A DNA stretch of 64,000 bases from NCBI GenBank assembly GCA_022414725.1, contig CM039462.1:13275233-13339232 (forward strand). Direction: 5' to 3'. This document shows positions 43,848 through 46,699 of this stretch, piece by piece (within the stretch, counting starts at the first letter, position 1; every line of letters starts with the position of its first letter). The DNA is from Microglena sp. YARC. Lineage: Eukaryota; Chlorophyta; Chlorophyceae; Chlamydomonadales; Chlamydomonadaceae. A model generated the notes under the pieces. The model searched no databases. It saw only the letters and a program-made list of their open reading frames with translations, and had not been told where the DNA came from. The translations under genes were made by a program, and so were the position numbers.

Positions 43848-45189
43848 TCCTCCCCCCCCTCCTCCCTCCCCCTCCCACCCCCTCCCACCACCCCTCCTCC
43901 CACTCCTTCCCCACCACCCCACCCCCTCGATTCAAACATATATTACTTACCAGCACCTATTGATGCACATCCAATGCTTCTTGCAGCTTCCCCGCCTTGA
44001 TACATACGCTCATGATAGCGCTGAAGGTATGCACGTTCTGCTTTGAGTATGCCCCTCAGCACTACAGAATTAAAATAAAAGCTTCCGGTGATATGCGGTA
44101 CGACAACTTGATTCCTCCCCCCCCCTCCCCCCCCCCTTCCTCCTCCCCCCTCCCTCCTCCCCCCTCCCCCCTCCCCCCACCCCTTCTTCCCACTCCTCCC
44201 CCCCACACACCCTCCCCCCTCGATTCAAACATATATTACTTACCAGCATCTCTTGATGCACATCCAAAGCTTCTTGCAGCTTCCCCGCCTTGATGCATAC
44301 GCTCATGAGAGCACTGAAGGTGTGCACGTTTTGGGTGATGCCCCGCTCCACCATCTCTCTGCTGAGTTCCAGTGCTGTGTCTGCTCCTCGCTGGGACCCT
44401 CCCCTTGCTCCACATAACGAGATCATGGCCGTGTAAAGGTACACATTGCACAGGTGCTGTAGCTGTGGGTGGCTGGGGGGCTGGGGGGCTGTGGACAGGT
44501 GCTGCAGCTGTGGGTGGCTGGGTGGCTGGGGGGCTGCGGACAGGTGCTGCAGCTGCGGGTGGCTGGAGGGCTGGGGGGCTGCGGACAGGTGCTGCAGCTG
44601 CGGGTGGCTGGGGGGCTGAGGACCCCACTGTTGTCTCAAAAAGTGGAAGAGATCCCAAGCTAAACGTGAGCCCCCAGAAGGATGTGCACTCAGTCGTTTG
44701 ATGATGGAGGCAATGGAGCGATTGTCTACTTGGGATAGGAGGCGAATCTCTTCTGAAGAGTAAGGTGGTGGCCGCGATGATGCTGACTGCTGGTGGTGCT
44801 GACTGTTGGAGGTGAAGGAGGCAATGAAAGCATCGCAAGTGGCTGTCAGTCCCATCTTGCGTTGTTTAGCTGGTTGACATTGCCGCTGCTGTCTTGCTTG
44901 GTGGCAGCAGAGGGTGAAGCCTGGCTACAATCCTGATCTCCTCTGCCCCCTCCTCTGAAATCCTCTCCTCTCCCCACTCCTCTGAAATCTTCTCCTCTGC
45001 CCCCTCCGCCTTGTTGGCCCCAGCTTTGGCCCCTACCACCTGCTACCGCCCTTCGACCTCCACCCTGCCCGCCCCCATAGTTTTGCATGGCTGGGGATTG
45101 AGCAGTAGGGATCGCGGACTGGCCAGCAGCCATGCTCCTGCCATCACGAGCTGCTCCGAAACCACAGTGGTGCTGTTGGGGCATGGGAC
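12218..45189 (-). CDS. PPR-cyclin fusion protein gene (13 exons)
   Basis: Splice phases and the strict 35-residue PPR period let 13 exons be joined into one protein of about 970 residues. Order: an Arg/Gly-rich region (1-110), a linker with four 15-residue [19 protein letters not shown] repeats, about nine PPR motifs (roughly 250-560), an SMR-like segment (about 575-690), and a two-lobe cyclin domain (about 700-960). PPR arrays bind single-stranded RNA, usually in organelles. Cyclin folds activate kinases or serve as adaptors. Their union in one gene suggests an RNA-binding protein with a kinase-partner module, which is inference. Introns are large and packed with tandem copies of their own splice junctions. 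Frame irregularities: one at 44,856 in exon 1 and one at the exon 4/5 junction. No organelle-targeting peptide is clear, since the true start is uncertain. Confidence 0.8.
12279..12316 (-). repeat. Copy of the exon 12 donor junction
   Basis: Repeats the last 36 bp or so of exon 12 (TTGCCTGAACTGGCCGCTGC onward) and its donor as GTGTGT. It lies in the intron downstream of the true donor at 12,381. Confidence 0.8.
12381..12559 (-). CDS. PPR-cyclin gene, exon 12 (cyclin C-terminal lobe)
   Basis: Runs from acceptor CCCAG|GTGGTG to donor TTGAG|GTGCGT, phase 0 in and phase 2 out, 179 bp. It encodes [19 protein letters not shown] followed by [14 protein letters not shown]. That is the hallmark of the second cyclin fold: RPS, Ala-rich helix, WP..L...TGY. 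This is the only copy of the exon that continues past LPL into WPKTL. The five tandem copies upstream (12.7-13.35 kb) all break off there. That identifies this as the functional exon. Confidence 0.85.
12660..13350 (-). repeat. Five tandem copies of the exon 12 acceptor junction
   Basis: Units of about 130-170 bp begin near 12,735, 12,868, 13,055, 13,200 and 13,350. Each carries the intron 3' end (CACCCAG), the first 100 bp or so of exon 12 ([20 protein letters not shown] or variants) and then GT- or C-rich simple sequence. Some copies have lost GCT codons (AAVVY, CCGLH), and reading frames drift into low-complexity Pro/His/Thr. Confidence 0.85.
13340..14290. repeat. (GGAT)n-rich satellite block
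   Basis: The first part (13,340-13,790) has about 80-bp units built from GATAGATGGATGGACAGACAGAGGGACAG. The rest is almost pure (GGAT)n with GGAAGAGGTGGGTTGAT interruptions. Open frames of hundreds of His/Pro/Ser/Ile codons arise from the 4-bp period read in three phases and are not genes. It lies inside the intron between exons 11 and 12. Confidence 0.95.
14381..14500 (-). repeat. Copy of the exon 11 donor junction
   Basis: Repeats the 3' part of exon 11 ([20 protein letters not shown]) through a donor CAG|GTTTGC plus about 60 bp of intron ending in an ACACACACGTGTGTGT palindrome. A lead-in differing from exon 11 (CTTGATGTAAGTGGG replaces the longer exon sequence) shows a deletion of about 25 bp. 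Confidence 0.85.
14911..15119 (-). CDS. PPR-cyclin gene, exon 11 (cyclin linker, start of second lobe)
   Basis: Acceptor CCACAG|GATGCC, donor ACTCAG|GTGCGC, 209 bp, phase 1 in and phase 0 out. Together with exon 10 it reads [22 protein letters not shown], matching the cyclin pattern T(G)....I...E..+...L at the end of the first fold. The second fold begins with [18 protein letters not shown]. The exon ends [14 protein letters not shown], the helix before RPS in exon 12. Confidence 0.8.
15160..15530 (-). repeat. Four copies of the exon 11 acceptor junction
   Basis: Units near 15,200, 15,335, 15,420 and 15,495 each contain the beginning of exon 11 (GGATGCCCTGTCAATGCCAT or a variant), the CTCCACAG acceptor and a TTTAGGGTTTAGGG-like intron tail. 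The TTTAGGG strings resemble plant telomere repeats but are part of the intron unit. Confidence 0.85.
15556..15700. mobile_element. Two head-to-tail half copies of MITE family A
   Basis: GGTCTTCGGCACCCTTTTCTG occurs at about 15,560 and 15,646, each followed by CACCC..CAGAATACACCC-type interior. The opposite inverted terminus is missing from both. Confidence 0.6.
15712..15912 (-). mobile_element. LINE 3'-end fragment, minus strand
   Basis: About 130 bp matches the minus-strand version of 22,230-22,370 almost perfectly (CTTGACACCGCGAGGGTGT, then AAACAAAAAGAAAAAGCACC). An irregular (TTACA)n tail lies at its 3' side, as expected for a 5'-truncated LINE copy. It sits within the intron between exons 10 and 11. 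Confidence 0.6.
15940..16160 (-). repeat. Three copies of the exon 10 donor junction
   Basis: Near 15,955, 16,055 and 16,137 the end of exon 10 (GATGCCATCGCACAAGAAAC or variants) is repeated with its donor AG|GTAATTGCAG and about 60 bp of intron (GTGACAGGTTGTGAAAGTC). Confidence 0.85.
16236..16377 (-). CDS. PPR-cyclin gene, exon 10 (cyclin N-lobe)
   Basis: Acceptor TCCCAG|GTTCCT, donor ACAG|GTAATT, 142 bp, phase 0 in and phase 1 out. It encodes [20 protein letters not shown], which corresponds to cyclin-box helix 3 (L.A.AALLIASK.E). A loop with a PQYGQLSNP insert and [10 protein letters not shown] leads into exon 11. The invariant cyclin Lys is replaced by Ser-Glu (ITSEQ), so the fold is divergent. 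Confidence 0.8.
16381..16490. repeat. GGGTGTGG-rich intron tract
   Basis: G/T-rich simple sequence immediately upstream (minus strand) of the exon 10 acceptor, giving an extremely C/A-rich polypyrimidine-like approach to the splice site. Confidence 0.8.
16776..16848 (-). other. tRNA-like sequence, probable pseudo-tRNA
   Basis: On the minus strand AATGGTAGAGC and GGGGTTCAAATCC match A- and B-box consensus at proper spacing, and the T stem pairs with GU wobbles. The anticodon stem does not pair, so a functional tRNA is unlikely. It lies in an intron of the PPR-cyclin gene. Confidence 0.3.
16860..18000 (-). repeat. Seven copies of the exon 9 donor junction, about 165-bp period
   Basis: Units with junctions near 16,940, 17,109, 17,277, 17,439, 17,604, 17,773 (truncated) and 17,865 repeat the last 70 bp or so of exon 9 ([20 protein letters not shown]). 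Each adds the donor GTGAGT and about 90 bp of intron. The intron part contains GTTTTCTTCGTGCAACG and AAATTG modules related to the 58-bp repeat at 405-745. Confidence 0.9.
18033..18435 (-). CDS. PPR-cyclin gene, exon 9 (end of SMR-like part, start of cyclin box)
   Basis: Acceptor GATCGCAG|GTCACC, donor CACTTG|GTGAGT, 403 bp, phase 2 in and phase 0 out. The first part ([20 protein letters not shown] then LVGRWL) resembles the tail of PPR-SMR or MRL1-type proteins (PFQ..+S.G+I...G..+.RWL). The second part ([20 protein letters not shown], then LQLIDTVM) matches the first helices of a cyclin box (V..L..V...L.L......A..+ID..M). This exon carries the fusion between the two modules, so the fusion is not a gene-model artefact. 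Confidence 0.8.
18480..18650 (-). repeat. Copy of the exon 9 acceptor junction
   Basis: About 170 bp duplicates the intron end (ACTTTAACTCGATCACAG) and the first 150 bp or so of exon 9, up to QSGNK. There the copy runs into a TAG and back into intron sequence. About 95% identical, therefore young. Confidence 0.9.
19085..20270 (-). repeat. About 17 copies of the exon 8 donor junction
   Basis: Units of 60-80 bp each contain the last 10 bp of exon 8 (GATTTCACAG), the donor as GTGATGATGCTCTCCATGTA and a short CTGAATGTAGC tail. The true donor at 20,280 is the only one preceded by the full exon. The array creates about 17 near-consensus decoy donors. Confidence 0.9.
20280..20414 (-). CDS. PPR-cyclin gene, exon 8 (SMR-like core)
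   Basis: Acceptor TCCTGCAG|AGATAAGG, donor TTTCACAG|GTAATG, 135 bp, phase 2 both sides. It encodes [19 protein letters not shown] followed by [12 protein letters not shown]. That matches the second half of SMR domains (L.I++G+G.HS....L+.AV..WL), with the family's GxGxxS region altered to GKGLQQDNS. Nuclease activity, which some SMR domains have, cannot be assumed. Confidence 0.75.
20420..20890 (-). repeat. Minisatellite from the intron before exon 8
   Basis: Variable 27-40 bp units made of GGTCAGGCATGGTTAGGCATGCATGCA. On the minus strand the motif CTGACCTG/CTGTCCTGCAG of the exon 8 acceptor is part of the unit. Confidence 0.9.
21000..21290 (-). repeat. Three diverged copies of the exon 8 acceptor junction
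   Basis: Near 21,035, 21,145 and 21,265 the minus strand repeats the acceptor and exon start in the form GGATAAGCTGGCCAAGGGTG (residues [12 protein letters not shown]). Each is followed by unrelated [14 protein letters not shown] sequence. They are more diverged than copies at other junctions and do not continue into the FGKG core. Confidence 0.75.
21510..21620. repeat. TTGGTTTAG-rich simple repeat
   Basis: Short tandem GGTTTAGTTGGT units with two copies of TTGCAGACCCTCTGCTC flanking. Confidence 0.7.
21730..22375 (+). mobile_element. LINE 3' end, 5'-truncated, plus strand
   Basis: A frame at 21,814-22,023 reads [20 protein letters not shown], a C-x2-C..H-x4-C zinc knuckle typical of the C-terminus of LINE ORF2 proteins, followed by PFYNDIR. 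The 3' UTR (22,200-22,375) is almost identical to the minus-strand fragment at 15,712-15,912 and ends in an ATGTAATGTA-type tail. A (CAT)n tract lies just upstream. Only the last few hundred bases of the element remain. Confidence 0.65.
22376..22860 (-). repeat. Minisatellite and copies of the exon 7 donor junction
   Basis: Units of 20-25 bp (TTTGAAACCAACCTGATATG) derive from the intron start GTTGGTTTTGAGC, since the minus strand reads ATCAGGTTGGTTTCAAA. Longer copies at about 22,795-22,860 include the exon end (GGCTGGTTCTCAGACATCAG). Confidence 0.85.
22910..23111 (-). CDS. PPR-cyclin gene, exon 7 (last PPR helix pair and SMR-like start)
   Basis: Acceptor ACTTCAG|CCATTATC, donor GACATCAG|GTTGGT, 202 bp, phase 1 in and phase 2 out. 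It reads [20 protein letters not shown], the final PPR-like pair, then [20 protein letters not shown]. The latter matches the first SMR strand and helix, with the usual DLHGLS replaced by LKPLNP. The LINE at 23,151 is inserted only 40 bp upstream of the acceptor. Confidence 0.8.
23274..24547 (+). pseudogene. LINE 5' reading frames, unknown (gag-like position)
   Basis: Overlapping open frames cover this stretch (about 160 codons from 23,274 and about 190 codons from 23,749). They are Pro/Ser/Thr/His-rich with no recognisable domain. Position suggests ORF1 of the LINE. Frame changes near 23,750 and 24,330 indicate decay or indels. Confidence 0.4.
24580..25530 (+). repeat. 33-bp minisatellite inside the LINE coding region
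   Basis: About 28 units of CCTATGCCTCTACCCTGAGT plus CTACCACCCCCAA. Being 33 bp (11 codons), each unit keeps the frame; one phase reads [11 protein letters not shown] and another [11 protein letters not shown], with phase switches where single bases change. Likely a proline-rich linker expanded by slippage. Confidence 0.9.
25267..26336 (+). pseudogene. LINE ORF1-like region downstream of the minisatellite
   Basis: Two overlapping frames (to 25,818 and 25,776-26,336) read [19 protein letters not shown] and a Trp-rich segment [15 protein letters not shown]. No known fold recognised. They lie between the proline-rich repeat and the protease-like module, so are presumably parts of the same polyprotein separated by a frameshift. 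Confidence 0.4.
26331..26949 (+). pseudogene. LINE cysteine-protease-like module, copy 1
   Basis: Contains [13 protein letters not shown], a Cys-centred motif like the nucleophile helix of papain/OTU/Josephin-type peptidases. About 130 codons later [20 protein letters not shown] offers a His and Asp in the usual order (GHA..WY.+DS). One frame change lies near 26,760. Such protease domains are known in Dualen/RandI LINEs. Ends at TAA after PIPAW. Confidence 0.55.
27109..27731 (+). pseudogene. LINE cysteine-protease-like module, copy 2
   Basis: A direct repeat of 26,331-26,949 at 778 bp spacing, roughly 85-90% similar by eye. It keeps [14 protein letters not shown] and [20 protein letters not shown]. 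Frameshifts near 27,310 and 27,630 break it. The spacer between the copies (26,950-27,108) resembles the stretch after copy 2 (27,732-27,890: CCAACATGGA, ATGGACTGCGA), so the duplicated unit is the whole 778 bp. Confidence 0.55.
28200..28600 (+). pseudogene. LINE APE-type endonuclease, truncated
   Basis: [34 protein letters not shown] and [10 protein letters not shown] are the N-terminal motifs of apurinic-like endonucleases of LINEs (the N, E and Y-P motifs). One extra A at the AAAACC near 28,290 breaks the frame. The C-terminal half with the SDH motif is missing: the sequence jumps at about 28,590 into the reverse transcriptase C-terminus. Confidence 0.65.
28600..29017 (+). pseudogene. LINE reverse transcriptase C-terminal remnant
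   Basis: [34 protein letters not shown] and [10 protein letters not shown] fit the thumb/connection region that follows the palm in LINE reverse transcriptases (LP...GGLGLP). No FADD or YADD catalytic motif exists anywhere in the element, so a deletion of a kilobase or more joined endonuclease to this point. Confidence 0.55.
29018..31070 (+). pseudogene. LINE connection region, frameshifted
   Basis: Open frames of 130-190 codons overlap in alternating phases (29,132-29,557; 29,580-30,164; 30,234-30,650). This is the pattern of one long coding region broken by small indels. No domain is recognised. It lies between the reverse transcriptase remnant and RNase H. Confidence 0.4.
31070..31560 (+). 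pseudogene. LINE ribonuclease H domain, frameshifted
   Basis: The motif order of RNase H1-type domains is visible across frames: a DGSAI motif near 31,122, a [11 protein letters not shown] helix, and [20 protein letters not shown] near 31,460-31,520, which holds the His and last Asp. At least two frame changes separate them. Confidence 0.65.
31900..32537 (+). pseudogene. LINE CCHC knuckle and restriction-like endonuclease
   Basis: [20 protein letters not shown] (C-x2-C..H-x4-C) is followed by [20 protein letters not shown] then ELGY, the PD..(D/E) catalytic pattern of R2/Dualen-type restriction-like endonucleases. From about 32,165 the frame is uninterrupted to a TGA at 32,535-32,537. A related fragment occurs on the minus strand at 61,095-61,430. 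Confidence 0.65.
32650..33135 (-). repeat. Three copies of the exon 7 acceptor junction
   Basis: Acceptor plus exon start (CAG|CCATTATCGG, WETG.., QQKAAVLY) is repeated at about 32,770, 32,945 (short) and 33,110, with up to 80 bp of exon each. The true exon is at 23,111, on the other side of the LINE, which therefore landed inside this array. Confidence 0.85.
33140..34400. repeat. GTTTTAGCAGTGTTTT minisatellite
   Basis: Higher-order array of 60-120 bp units built from GTTTTAGCAGT, GGGACTGTTTTTGATGCTG and similar blocks. The motif GTTTTTGATGCTGG is also in the exon 7 acceptor units, so the array probably grew from their intron part. Confidence 0.85.
34457..34560 (+). repeat. Dispersed repeat family B, plus-strand copy
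   Basis: GTCAGTAAAACGATTTGTGG, GATCAGTGC and GGTTGGGCAGGTCCCTTCAG occur in the family order seen at 9,180-9,305 (minus) and 36,868-36,990. Confidence 0.55.
34629..34746. mobile_element. Short MITE of family B with inverted termini
   Basis: GGCCCCTGTCGGTAAAACG at the left end is matched inverted by TTTTACCGACGGGGGCC at the right end. The interior GTTCAGTTCATCAGT matches family B. Confidence 0.6.
34820..35007. mobile_element. hAT-like MITE with 8-bp target duplication
   Basis: CTTATAAG flanks both sides (34,812-34,819 and 35,008-35,015). Termini TAGGAATCGG and CCGTTCCCTA are inverted repeats. The interior is rich in ATCATATGAT palindromes and has GCCGGCGGTCTGACCAGG. A second copy lies at 51,796-51,933. 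It inserted into a family A-like segment in the intron after exon 6. Confidence 0.8.
35016..35280 (-). repeat. Copy of the exon 6 donor junction
   Basis: About 35,030-35,100 repeats the last 70 bp or so of exon 6 (CAGATGATGGTACAAGGTAG) in diverged form with the donor degraded to GAAGTAGG. The following intron text (AACAGTGTTAATTTGGGGG) also occurs right after the true donor. Confidence 0.8.
35286..35477 (-). CDS. PPR-cyclin gene, exon 6 (PPR motifs)
   Basis: Acceptor CCTTGTAG|GGGGCAAT, donor TACGGAG|GTGAGT, 192 bp, phase 1 both sides. It encodes [17 protein letters not shown], then [18 protein letters not shown], then [14 protein letters not shown]: one and a half P-class PPR motifs. Phases and the 35-residue period match exons 5 and 7 exactly. 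Confidence 0.85.
35505..35850 (-). repeat. Four copies of the exon 6 acceptor junction
   Basis: Each unit of about 85-95 bp carries CACCCTTGTCTTCAC, the acceptor ATGTAGGGGGCAATGG and the start of exon 6 (AAGAAGGCATATGCGATAT), then GTAGCTAGTAGCTA. Confidence 0.85.
35840..36360. repeat. AT-rich repeats and (TA)n microsatellite
   Basis: 35,840-36,170 has units of about 70 bp with ATTAGTATACATGTATTACG. 36,300-36,366 is (TA)n. All lies between exons 5 and 6. Confidence 0.9.
36380..36475 (-). CDS. PPR-cyclin gene, exon 5 (PPR motif)
   Basis: Encodes [18 protein letters not shown] then [14 protein letters not shown], with donor CACAAG|GTGGGG (phase 1) joining exon 6. The acceptor side is irregular. 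The PPR period demands exactly one extra G (codon G|TG) before TGGAG, but exon 4 ends in phase 0 at GT and the intron end is TTTGCAG|TGG. This implies a non-canonical boundary, a missed micro-exon, or a 1-bp assembly error. Confidence 0.75.
36565..36735. repeat. Poly(G) tracts and (TTGGGG)n array
   Basis: Runs of G up to 22 bp (36,576-36,640) are followed by about 11 units of TTGGGG. The TTGGGG unit equals the ciliate telomere repeat but is not the usual green-algal one. It is strongly G-quadruplex-prone and lies in the intron before exon 5. Confidence 0.9.
36868..36995 (+). repeat. Dispersed repeat family B copy
   Basis: GTTCACCAGTGCTTGTTTCT and GGTTGGGCGAGTCCATTTAG with CCTATTTGGCT match the family modules. 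Confidence 0.55.
37085..37895 (-). repeat. Eight copies of the exon 4 donor junction, about 98-bp period
   Basis: Each unit repeats the last 40-50 bp of exon 4 (TTCAGCTCCATCATCAGTGC through GAGAAGGCTGGACGA), the donor GTAAGT and about 45 bp of intron. Units nearest the true exon are almost identical. Those near 37,100-37,300 are diverged, so the array grows at the exon side. Confidence 0.95.
37900..37995 (-). CDS. PPR-cyclin gene, exon 4 (PPR motif)
   Basis: Acceptor AACCCAG|GTGTTG, donor GGACGA|GTAAGT, 96 bp, phase 0 in. It encodes [16 protein letters not shown] then [16 protein letters not shown], bridging two PPR motifs in perfect register with exon 3. It is flanked on both sides by arrays of its own junctions: about 8 donor copies and more than 20 acceptor copies. 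Confidence 0.85.
37998..39640 (-). repeat. More than 20 copies of the exon 4 acceptor junction, about 73-bp period
   Basis: Units contain GTAACCCAG|GTGTTGGAAACC (or GTGAACCTGGTGCTGGAAAC), the acceptor with the first codons VLETY, then GCCATTCCTGCCTACC. Two sub-variants alternate, showing higher-order duplication. On the minus strand they form an uninterrupted ladder of near-identical acceptors over 1.6 kb. Confidence 0.95.
39680..40210. repeat. GGGTCATATATTTGAGTGGATTTAGT minisatellite
   Basis: About 17 units of 26-40 bp. No coding potential. Lies in the intron between exons 3 and 4. Confidence 0.9.
40285..40380. mobile_element. MITE family A, full copy
   Basis: Left GGGGGGTCTATGGCATCCTT and right AAGGGTGTTGCAGACCCCCC are inverted termini of a 96-bp element. 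The interior matches the family in reverse (GGGTGGAAAGGGTGACG). Weaker inverted symmetry extends outward (ACTGCTGATTT and AATTTGCAGTG). Confidence 0.65.
40500..40960 (-). repeat. Copies of the exon 3 donor junction (one long, about eight short)
   Basis: A long copy (about 40,890-40,950) carries 60 bp of exon 3 ([16 protein letters not shown]). Then 45-bp units repeat only TTTTGCCAAG|GTATGCTCATGC. Using the long copy as an exon would break the 35-residue PPR period, so it is not called as one. Confidence 0.9.
41000..41176 (-). CDS. PPR-cyclin gene, exon 3 (PPR motifs)
   Basis: Acceptor GTGCATAG|GGCATA, donor GATAAG|GTATGC, 177 bp, phase 0 both sides. It encodes [20 protein letters not shown], then [16 protein letters not shown], then [16 protein letters not shown]. 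These are nearly two PPR motifs in exact register with exons 2 and 4. Confidence 0.85.
41180..41425 (-). repeat. Two copies of the exon 3 acceptor junction
   Basis: Near 41,310 and 41,410, TTCATAGGGCATAGAGGCTG plus a few more exon codons and a GTGTGT-rich intron stretch are repeated. Confidence 0.85.
41575..42650. repeat. (GGTGCT)n and (GATGTG)n arrays
   Basis: 41,580-41,800 consists of GGTGCTGGGTGCT variants. 41,900-42,645 consists of 6-bp GATGTG/GATGCT units. The long open frames (Asp-Val-Asp-Gly, Met-Trp, His-Ile) are artefacts of the 6-bp period. Confidence 0.95.
42780..43080. repeat. (ATT)n, (AAT)n and (GAT)n microsatellites
   Basis: Nearly pure trinucleotide runs just downstream (minus strand) of the exon 2 donor. 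Confidence 0.95.
43092..43202 (-). CDS. PPR-cyclin gene, exon 2 (PPR motif)
   Basis: Acceptor TTGTGCAG|GCTGCG, donor AGCATG|GTGTGT, 111 bp, phase 0 both sides. It encodes [20 protein letters not shown] then [14 protein letters not shown], a canonical PPR. The preceding exon supplies the end of the previous motif ([10 protein letters not shown]). Confidence 0.85.
43225..43815 (-). repeat. Five copies of the exon 2 acceptor junction
   Basis: Near 43,325, 43,454, 43,600, 43,703 and 43,793 the sequence CTGATTTGTGCAGGCTGCGG (or CTGTGGGTGTCC variants) recurs with 10-20 bp of exon and a C/A-rich intron unit of about 110-130 bp. Long G and C homopolymers interrupt it. Confidence 0.9.
43816..43930. 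repeat. Poly(C) and CCT-rich tract
   Basis: About 28 uninterrupted C followed by CCTCCTCC-type sequence, next to the duplicated exon 1 donor. Confidence 0.9.
43945..44225 (-). repeat. Copy of the exon 1 donor junction
   Basis: About 43,951-44,060 duplicates the last 100 bp or so of exon 1 ([19 protein letters not shown]) and the donor CTG|GTAAGT plus the C-rich intron start. The copy has CATCAATAG where the exon has CATCAAGAG, an in-frame stop, so it could not serve as an exon. Confidence 0.9.
44244..45189 (-). CDS. PPR-cyclin gene, exon 1 (RG-rich N-terminus and first PPRs)
   Basis: Runs from acceptor CCTTGCAG|GTCCCATG to donor ATGCTG|GTAAGT. The ATG at 45,184 begins [15 protein letters not shown] and an Arg/Gly-rich stretch ([20 protein letters not shown]), typical of RNA-binding tails. 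At 44,856 the frame must shift by one base to continue into [14 protein letters not shown], so either a 1-bp error exists or translation starts at 44,855. Then come four 45-bp repeats coding [15 protein letters not shown] and two PPR motifs ([29 protein letters not shown]). Because an acceptor precedes it, an upstream non-coding or coding exon probably exists but was not found. Confidence 0.75.
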
Positions 45190-45224
45190 CTGCAAGGGGC
45201 AGGTGGGCATCATATTCACGCACT

Positions 45225-45385
45225 CAAGAATGCACATGCTCCGAAACCACTGTGGCGCTGTTGGCGCATGGGACCTGCAAGGGGCAGGTGAGCATCATAA
45301 TCACGCACTCAAGAAATCACATGCTCCGGAACCACTGTGGTGCTGTTGGTGCATGGGACTTGCAAGAGGCAAAACTAAACCCTAA
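45225..45385 (-). repeat. Two copies of the exon 1 acceptor junction
   Basis: At about 45,285 and 45,360 the string CCTTGCAGGTCCCATGCGCC (or CTTGCAAGTCCCATGCACC) and about 35 bp of exon (CAACAGCGCCACAGTGGTTT) recur with the GAGTGCGTGA intron tail, spaced about 85 bp. Confidence 0.9.
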
Positions 45386-45399
45386 ACCCTAAGCGGGGT

Positions 45400-45440
45400 G
45401 ACTATGGGGGCTCCCGTCCCCCAGAAGGGGGAGTCTGGCA
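45400..45440 (+). repeat. Fragment of dispersed family R
   Basis: GGGGGCTCCCGTCCCCCAGA with AGGGGGAGTCTGGC is the 3' foldback of family R (see 4,102-4,325). Confidence 0.5.
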
Positions 45441-45532
45441 AACAGGTCTGACATTGGCTGTCCTATTACAGTATTATTTGTTGGAATACCATCATACCTA
45501 AGCTACAAATTGCAGTATATTTACAGCAAAAG

Positions 45533-46378
<846 letters not shown>

Positions 46379-46450
46379 TTGTTGTTGGTGCCCTACTGGA
46401 CTCAAAATGTGCCCGCAGCTTGAAGGAGTCAAGGGGGACTTATGAACATC
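46379..46450. repeat. Module following a (GAT)n tract, shared with 63,035-63,115
   Basis: GGTGCCCTACTGGACTCAAA then ATGTGCCCGCAGCTTGAAGG is about 80% similar to 63,045-63,110, where it also follows GAT repeats. Confidence 0.6.
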
Positions 46451-46509
46451 AATTGCAATCATTAATCAATCCTAGAATAAAGATGTCCACCTCTCTTCCG
46501 AGTACCTTG

Positions 46510-46689
46510 GGAAATGTGCAGTGGGAGTACCTTTGCACTCCCACTGGTAAAATAACCAATAACCACGACAATTCGACCCTTGTTTTTGCCTTGTAACGAC
46601 AACTGGTAAACCAACTGGCGACTTAACAAAAAAAGGGACCACATCTGGTACATTTCCGTTATTTTACCAGTGCACATCGGTGCATTTCC
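46510..46689. mobile_element. MITE-like inverted-repeat element, 180 bp
   Basis: CACTGGTAAAATAAC (46,542-46,556) and GTTATTTTACCAGTG (46,658-46,672) are perfect inverted copies, and outer GGAAATGTGCA/TGCATTTCC extend the arms to about 45 bp with gaps. The left arm contains a small hairpin (GTGGGAGT..ACTCCCAC). Confidence 0.55.
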
Positions 46690-46699
46690 ATCGAACAAC

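Noticed and set aside
43945..44060. Additional PPR exon resembling the end of exon 1
   Set aside because: Contains an in-frame TAG (CATCAATAG) and has no acceptor; duplicate junction only.
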